Assembly: GCF_037975245.1 (NCBI RefSeq) | Contig: NC_092564.1 | Location: 25,289,484 to 25,353,483, forward strand | Source: Apostichopus japonicus | Taxonomy: Eukaryota; Echinodermata; Holothuroidea; Aspidochirotida; Stichopodidae | Direction of reading: 5' to 3' | Length of the DNA: 64,000 nucleotides | Shown here: piece by piece, positions 57,028-64,000 of the stretch | How positions within the stretch are numbered: position 1 is the first letter of the stretch | How the letters are laid out: each line of letters begins with the position of its first letter | Made by a program: the position numbers and the translations under genes | The notes under the pieces: model-generated | What the model saw: only the letters and a program-made list of their open reading frames with translations | Told to the model about the DNA's origin: nothing | Database searches by the model: none

Positions 57028-57708
57028 GTGTTCTATTCACTAAACCTACACATCTCTCCTACAGTGAACATATTGCTGTTCTATTCACCAAACCTACAAA
57101 TCTCTCCTATGGTGTACATACATGTATTGGTGTTCTATTCACCAAACCTACTCATCTCTCCTACAGTGTACATATTGCTGTCCTATTCACCAAACCTACT
57201 CATCTCTCCTACAGTGAACATACTGTATTGCTGTTCGTTTCACCAAACCTACATATCTCTCCTACAGTGTACATATTGCTGTTCTATTCACAAAACCTAC
57301 ACATCTCTTCTACAGTACATATTGCTGAACTGATTCAACAAACCTACACATCTTTCCTACAGTGTACATATTGCTGTTCGATTCACCAAACCTATATCTC
57401 TCTTACAGTGTACATATTGGGGTTCTATTCACCAGACCTACACATCTCTCCTACAGTGTGCATATTGCTGTTCTATCCACCGATTCTACACATCTCTCCT
57501 ACAGTGTATAAATTAGTGTTCTATTCAACAAACCTGCACATCTCTCCTACAGTGTACATATTGCTGTTCTATTCACCAGACCTACGCATCTCTTCCACAG
57601 AGTGCATATTTCTGTTCTATTCACCGAACCTACACATCTCTCCTACAGTGTACATACTGCTGTTTTATTCACCAAACCTACACATCTCTCCTACAGTGTA
57701 CATATTGG
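57028..57708. repeat. 48-bp minisatellite, about 14 copies
   Basis: Units read TTCTATTCACCAAACCTACA then CATCTCTCCTACAGTGTACA then TATTGCTG, about 48 bp each. Since 48 is a multiple of three, all frames stay open and a 254-codon frame spans the array as a 16-residue repeat (VLFTKPTHLSYSVHIA in one frame, LFYSPNLHISPTVYIL in another). One-base shifts between copies change the frame, so it is a repeat, not a gene. Confidence 0.92.
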
Positions 57709-57888
57709 TCATTCTTTGCTGTTTTGCTACTGTACGTTTGTTCGGCCAACTTTAATTTGCTGTTCGGACAACCCAAAAATGATACCTGTATAGTGTTTGA
57801 TCAAGGGCAAACTTGAAAAAATTCCTTACAAATTTGGCCCTGGTCATAGAAATGTGTAGTATATTATTACTCAGCAGAAGTTATAGTA

Positions 57889-57939
57889 CTTAAAGAGGGA
57901 CTGTATGTTATGAACTTAAAGAGGGACTGTATGTTATGA
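57889..57939. repeat. 26-bp tandem duplication
   Basis: ACTTAAAGAGGGACTGTATG followed by TTATGA occurs twice in direct succession. Confidence 0.85.
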
Positions 57940-58123
57940 TATTCCTACTGTACAGTAGATACTGAGAGGACGGTTGTTGATACAGTAGTTCATACATGTT
58001 GTATGTCTGGAAATAATAGTGAAAAAGTTACATATCATTCGCATGGTACAGTATTACATGGTTCCTGTGAAACTGATGGCTAATTTTGTTTCCTCCTTCT
58101 AACTCTGTGGGAATTCAGCCAAA

Positions 58124-58225
58124 ATGACTTCCCGTCATCTGCTGAATTCACATAGTTCCCAGTTCCAAGAGCACAGACTCCGAGACACAAGAAGCTTCAG
58201 TAATGCTGTCCGTTGGCATAGATGG
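58124..58225 (+). CDS. Possible alternative first exon (uncertain)
   Basis: Pyrimidine-rich DNA and GGGAATTCAG precede; ATG at 58124 opens MTSRHLLNSHSSQFQEHRLR and RSFSNAVRWHRW, ending at a good donor GATGG|GTGAGTG in phase 0. The frame entered from the exon at 52158 (phase 0) would hit a stop at once, so it cannot simply be that exon's next one; an alternative start for the same gene, or chance, are both open. Confidence 0.3.
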
Positions 58226-61200
58226 GTGAGTGTGTGGTCAACCATACATGTGGTAGTGTGGTGATGCATTCTATACTGGCTATTACATTTGTGCATTGAT
58301 ACTGCATGGATTTACTACCAACTGCATGCACAGTGCATGTGCATCCTACAGTATTAATTCAGTGACGATTCTTCGTTATGACGAATGAAGACGTCTGCTC
58401 CTCAATGCAAGCCTAACTGTTAATATTAATCCATGGTGTTACAAAATCTATTAACTAAACCTAAATATGCTCTGTGGCACATTGCTCGTGAACACTGAAC
58501 AGGAAGTTTAGATTTCTTTACTAGAAGAAAATGCAGGAAACCTTAAAAAGTATGTGCGATGCTGCTACTAATGCCTTTTGCCATTGACTTGAATTATGGG
58601 CCTTACAAACAGTAAAGGAAATTAAAGGTCATCACTGATCCTGTCCCCTTTTGGAAATTTTCAAGTGCCTAAGGTGCTTAGGTGTAAACTGGTGATACTT
58701 AGAAGCACTTTTTAAATCAAGTTTATTTTCAAAAATGTTGCTTTTTCTTTAAATTTGCTTACGAAAGAGTGCTAGGCTACATCGATCTGAAATGTATTTT
58801 AACAGTGTTGCCACTTTACACTGGCCCACCTGAAATACTGGTTAGTTCCGTTATTTTCCAAATTCCTGAACATTTTGACGAATCGGGACATTTCCGGGAC
58901 ACTTATTCATAGGGGACAGCACACTATAATCGGGGGACTGTCCCCAAAAATTGGGGACGTCTGGTCACCTTACTTTAAGATCAAATGGAATAAAGGACAT
59001 TAGATTCTGATTAAACCTGAATAAATTTTGGTTTTAATAGTGTTTTCCTTTGAAGTGCCTTCCCTCTTTAACTATGTTACTTACATAAAGGTAATTAATG
59101 ATTAAGCTATGTTCTAGCAACTGTCATTGATTGACATTGAGCCATCACGTCAGACAATGAAAAGCTGCAGCAAGCTGCAATATACTGCTCAGCTAGGATG
59201 AATCCATATCAAACAATAGTGTCAATTGTGTGAAAATGTGGAGCAAAAATGGTTATTACAATGTTCATGCACCCTAGCTGCTAGATGCTGCAGCCCCTCA
59301 GTGCCCTACTTCTTACATATGTGTTACCCTAGATCTCAAGTGGATGTATGCTGTGTACAGTATCTAAGTGTGTGTTTGTAGTGTTATGGCCATTCCCAAT
59401 CTGATACAGTATGTGGATAGGACTTAATATTGCATTATGAGTGCTCCTCATTTGGCCTAACAGCTGGTCCTCATTCTTTCTCCGACAAATTTGTCCGTCA
59501 TTCTGCGGTTTTTGCAGCTCGACTTTTGGAAACTAATTCCGGGGGAAATTCCCAATTTCCATGTTTTTGTCTATTCCATGGCATCTTGTATCCCTTGAGG
59601 ATTATAATATTAGCCTTTGTACACTTGTGCATGCACAGAACCCTCTGTGTACAACAGTTTATGTGTGTGCCAATTGCAGTATTGCACATGTCTATTGTAG
59701 CACAGTGACACTATACTATACAATAACTGAATAAAAATAGTTCAGAAGTCACTTTGGTTTTTGACCTTTAAAAGAGGAACTTAAAGTATCTTGGTGAAAC
59801 TTGCAGATCTATATTCCCTACATATAGATCTGACATTTTCCATAAATGTATATGTCTGGTCTAAAGTTGTCACATTTTGTACCAAAAGGAATTTAACATT
59901 CATTCATGAAGGGAGTATGTGTGATTTCATTATCGCACAAAGTTCTGCTCATTGGTAATAAATGTTCCTTTCTCATTTGATTTTGAACATGAATTTGATC
60001 AAAGTTGCAAATTTGACTATGGCGGTTGTAAAGTCTAGATGCAATCAATCCACTTTTAAAGTAGAATCCAAACTTGGAAAAGACCGTCTAAACCCAAAGC
60101 ATTTCAGAAAAACACATATGTCCTAACAGTAAAGCTACTGTATACTGAAACCTAATCTTGCATATCAAATTCACATATTAAGTTGTTTTCACCATTAAAG
60201 TCTATGACCAGCTGATTACACCAGTTTTTATCACATAAATACTTCATATTTACTTGACTACTCACTAACCTGTCTCCTCCCGACAACTGTACCCTTGCTA
60301 TACCATGATCCCTTAGTAACCTGTTTGCACTATCTGCTCCCCTGAATTGAGCATAATTTGAACTACTGAGAGTTTGAAAACACAGACATCATGAAACAAA
60401 ATGATTTGATTTTGGAAATGGATTTATAAAAGTCTAAATACCATGAACATTAAAATGTTCTTAAAAAGTTGATGTATTAAACAGATCAATTGCTGTGAAA
60501 ATTGTTGTTATGCGATGTAAAACGTTTGTAAAATGCCCAAAGTATCAATTTCAGAAGCGAAAAAGCATTCTATGCTTGCTGTTCTGTTATTCTTTACTTC
60601 CAGGAAACTTTTCAACTGTTGATTCAATTCATTGTATAATATATATCTTTTGTTGCCACATTGCAATCTCGATGCAGAATGCAGAATCCCAACCTGACTG
60701 CATGAGCCTGTAAATTGGAAAAGGAATTACAAACATGTGTGAGTGAAGGCACTGTTAAGCTTAAAGTGTTCCATGGAGTTCAGTTGGATGTTCTGTGTTA
60801 CTGCGACATCACTCGCGAGTACTATCAGAATTTGCAGTGAACTTTACCTGTAATGGATGATGTGTCTATCTATATGGCATATCACAGATCTGACTTGTAA
60901 AATGGAATCTGTTTTCTGAATCCCAAATAACATGTTTTATTAATTAATGTTTTAATCTCTTTTGGCCATGCTTTTGACAGTACACGGATGAGAGGATCTG
61001 CCATTTACTGTAAGGGACTTGTCAAAATAGATTTTGATCATTTAAGATGTTTCCGTCTGCAGTGCGTCAAATTGGGTAAAATAAGTGCATCCATCAGATA
61101 CATGTAGCTGTTGTACCTTGTTACTTTATATAGAGCAGGCACTAGCTTTTTCCGCGAATTTACAGATTTCAGTGATTTCATTTCTCCCCTGCGATTTACA

Positions 61201-62170
61201 CCTCTCCATTTACGTCAATTTCTAACAACAGCGTTACTGTATGATTTGATCCGTCGTTCGCATGTTTTTCATTACCAATGCATTGCATATCCAACCTGCA
61301 GGGCGACAAAAACTATTATCCTAATACACTGTAGCAACTGCAAATTTAAGCCTATACCGAAAATTTTTCTCTGGATTTTCATAACCGTCCCAACATTATT
61401 GCAATGATATTTTCTTAAGTTTTCCCATAGTATCATTAGAGTACAGGTACAACTGAGGAGAAGTGTAGTGCTGTAGCTGCTGAACATTATACCAAATTAT
61501 AACTGACCATTGTGTAATGTTATGAACAGTAATTTTTTTAATTATGGGTCACCATGATTGTAAGAAGCAAGTAGGATGATAACGACAGGCTAGGCATGTG
61601 GCTTTAGTGTGCACATTTTGAGTGTGAAACTTTGCTTCAATAAGTGTTTTAATAAATTTAAAATTCTTTATAAAATAGGCACCAAAATGTTGTCTTTACA
61701 CCTCTAATTTCTGAGAGCATCCGTGGGCTTTGACCCCTGGACCTCAATGGGGTCGTTGCCCATGGACCCCACCAGGGGGCCCTAAGGCAGGCCCGTGGAC
61801 CCCACCAGTAACTGTGTCACACTGCTCGCTCTGACTGACGCCGAGGGCGTTAGTATAGTATCACCCACAAAGTTCAGTGAATTTAGTATAATAATAAGGT
61901 ATTAATGTGTACAGTTGAATTATTGACTTTTAAGTTTTGGGTGCATCAGACCTTTACTTCCCTTATACCAACATATACAGTAACTTATATGTGTACAAGG
62001 GCTATAATGACAAGTATGCATACAGAATTATGTGCTAGTTTCTACACATGAATTGAAAAACATGGCTTGGCAGTACAAGTACATGTTTCACGTATTAGCT
62101 TGACTATACTTGGGCTTCATTTCAATGTGTTAAAGGGAATATATTGTTCATGTGTTTTTTGGGGGGGGGG
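58226..62170. other. AT-rich DNA, no exon recognised
   Basis: No gene, RNA or intact mobile element could be supported. Near 61720-61860 there is a GC-rich patch with GTGGACCCCACCAG-like phrases twice, perhaps a fragment of an unnamed repeat. Confidence 0.45.
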
Positions 62171-62267
62171 GGTGGGAACAGGGATGTCCCTAGAGGGGGG
62201 TGTGGGGGGGTGTCTCACCCCCCAATCTTGGTAAAAATGACGATAGTTGGAAAATTTGAGTGCGACA

Positions 62268-62360
62268 GTCGGAATTTCCGACTGTCGGAATTTCCGACTG
62301 TCGCCAGCTTCAATTCGGAATTTCCGACTGTCGCACTCTGATTTTTCTGACTGTCGCACT
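62268..62360. repeat. Palindromic GTCGGAATTTCCGAC cluster
   Basis: CAGTCGGAATTTCCGACTG occurs in overlapping copies, then GGAATTTCCGACTGTCGCAC and TCTGACTGTCGCAC. CGCCAGCTTCAATTCGGA appears here (from about 62301) and again near 62540. Strong cruciform potential. Confidence 0.85.
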
Positions 62361-62629
62361 TTTATTTTCATATGTGCTTGTAACTTGTGAGTGACATAAA
62401 ATTTTCGATCAAAATTGACCTTTAATCAGTCATATTTACCACGCTTTCCTCGTAACATTGAGAAATTGTATCTCGCGATCCTTATACTCCACCATACAAA
62501 ACTTCGTATGATTTGTACTCTAACAAAAAGTACAATGTTCGCCAGCTTCAATTCGGATAATTTATGTATTAATTTTGCTATTGGGTGGGTCGACCCTGTT
62601 CGCTTGCTTCAAGTTAGTTCAGGATATAC

Positions 62630-63129
62630 CAGGGACGTAGCCAGGAGGAGCAGGGGAGCGACTGCTCTCCCCTTTCAGTGTCGAAAAATATGTTTAAAAA
62701 CTGTTGTTATTACACTGCTAATACACGACGATATTTGTTTTTAGGCCACTGCACATCTGGCTGTCTTACAAAATATGAAAGTTTATATTGTCCATCAGTT
62801 AAGTTCGTCAAATGTATTAAAGTCCAGACATTGGACAATAAACAAGAATCATCCTTCTGGAAAAATTGTAAAAGAGCACAATGTTTGTCTTTCTGATATA
62901 TTATGTAAAAGAACATGTAAAAGAATTCAAACAGGAAACAAAATCTGCTGATAATATGATATCATATGATAATGATGAAACTGGCAACAAATTGCACCAG
63001 ATCGCATCTAAGGACCTTCAATTGTTCAAAAATATCTCAAAGGGAGAGGGACACCTCCTCCCATTAGACCCCTCCCCCATATCAATCGCAAAAGGTGCTC
63101 CCTCTTTCAAATTCCTGGCTACGTCGTTG
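62630..63129. mobile_element. Inner hAT-type MITE with perfect 8-bp TSD
   Basis: The left end CAGGGACGTAGCCAGGA and right end TCCTGGCTACGTCGTTG are inverted repeats, 15 of 17 matching. GGATATAC flanks both sides (62622-62629 and 63130-63137). It is 500 bp and lies inside the outer element. Its right end carries CCCATTAGACCCCTCCCCCAT, the same phrase style as the MITE at 1210. Confidence 0.9.
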
Positions 63130-63443
63130 GGATATACATTGTCTTTTTGGTATACAATTAAAACACTCAATGCTAATCAATGGAAGCTTAAAAGTGCCAT
63201 CAACATAAGCAAAAACTTTGCCCCATAAGGTACTAATGTATCGAAAAAAGTTCGGAACATAAGTGCAGTCGCGAAAGATGGGGTGTCTGACTGACACTGA
63301 CCGTATCCTTGACGATTAGTATGGGGGGGGTACAAGGCAGCAGTCGGAATTTTCTGGCTCCAAAACCCATCCAGTTGGAATTTCAGCCTCTACACCCCCC
63401 CCCCCCCCAATCATCAAGCCTTAGCTACGTCCCTGGGTGGGAA

Positions 63444-64000
63444 GCTTTGATTTTTTGTTTGTGATTAATATTAATTACTGAAAAGTTTGTTTTTCATTTA
63501 CAATTACTCCGTAATGAACATCCTGTTATGAAAAGAGTCCAGGATATTGTCTTTAACTGTCTTAGCTTTAAGTAAAATGATAATAGCTGCACAATCAATC
63601 ACATAAAGTATTGTCGCTGCAGTACAGATGTACAGGACATTCAGGTACTAATGGCAATAAACTGCTTAAAAGGATCTAGTCCAGAGGAAAAGTGATTTTT
63701 GAATTTAACAAAAAGAAGAATTTATGCTTGCTGTAGAAGCATCCTGGTGGAATTTGCATGTGATTCCTACCTCTGTATTTGAAGATATTGACTGCTGAAA
63801 TTGTCATAGTCTATGGTGTGATGTCATAGTCGTGGCAATGACAGCAAAACGTTTTGACTTTCTTTAGTATCTTTATGTATTTTTCACTTGATTGTATTGA
63901 CCATGGATTGGATGGATTTATAAGTTCTGATTTTGCTTTGGGATGTGAAGTTATCCAATGACTTTAGTATACTGTTTAATTGTTAATGCATCCCAAGTTT
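63444..64000. other. AT-rich DNA, nothing recognised
   Basis: No exon, repeat or RNA feature seen up to the window end. Confidence 0.5.

Larger units (their letters stand above)
62179..63435. mobile_element. Outer hAT-type MITE interrupted by a second MITE
   Basis: The left end CAGGGATGTCCCTAGAGG and right end CCTTAGCTACGTCCCTG are imperfect inverted repeats. GGTGGGAA flanks both sides exactly (62171-62178 and 63436-63443). Removing the inner element and one duplication leaves about 749 bp. The interior has G-runs, a palindromic cluster of GTCGGAATTTCCGAC at 62268-62345 and C-runs near the right end. No transposase. Confidence 0.85.

Noticed and set aside
56991-57755. 254-codon open frame with 16-residue repeats
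   Set aside because: Produced by a 48-bp minisatellite with frame changes between units; no splice or start context.

Overview
The window is animal nuclear DNA. It has spliced genes with GT/AG introns, is AT-rich, and carries many microsatellites, hAT-type MITEs and non-LTR retrotransposon pieces. The repeat style (CR1-like LINE, tRNA-headed SINEs, MITEs rich in poly-G/C runs) suggests a marine invertebrate deuterostome, possibly an echinoderm. That placement is inference: no rRNA or mitochondrial marker is present.

Layout. About 1-23.3 kb is a gene desert with MITEs, a foldback element, palindromic repeats and one short LINE 3' fragment framed by a 30-bp target-site duplication. From 23.4 to 27.3 kb lies a CR1-like LINE on the minus strand, full length for ORF2 but broken by one frameshift, sitting inside a (TA)n/(CA)n tract. 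From 28.8 to 37.6 kb a plus-strand gene encodes an unusual filamin-like protein: a hydrophobic N-terminal segment, one calponin-homology domain, one filamin repeat, a disordered linker of roughly 750 residues and a C-terminal filamin repeat. Its six exons join in phase, and its introns hold several MITEs and tRNA-like SINE heads. At 38.0-38.8 kb is a decayed second LINE.

From 40.9 to 43.8 kb lies a complete ornithine decarboxylase antizyme gene of four coding exons, with the diagnostic UCC-UGA-U +1 programmed frameshift site in exon 2. A GTAAGT inside exon 1 would, if used as a donor, join ORF1 directly to the ORF2 frame and bypass the frameshift; I flag this as the most testable new idea in the window.

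From 44 to 52 kb the DNA is repeat-rich: an inverted repeat pair near the antizyme 3' end, an element with palindromic termini and three internal repeats, and a 16-bp tandem array. At 52.16 kb begins the first coding exon of a proline-rich adaptor-like protein on the plus strand; its later exons are not recognised here. Its presumed first intron region carries a 65-bp and a 48-bp minisatellite. At 62.2-63.4 kb one hAT-type MITE is nested inside another, each with its own perfect 8-bp target duplication.

The genes do not form a functional cluster: cytoskeletal scaffold, polyamine control and a proline-rich adaptor are simply neighbours.
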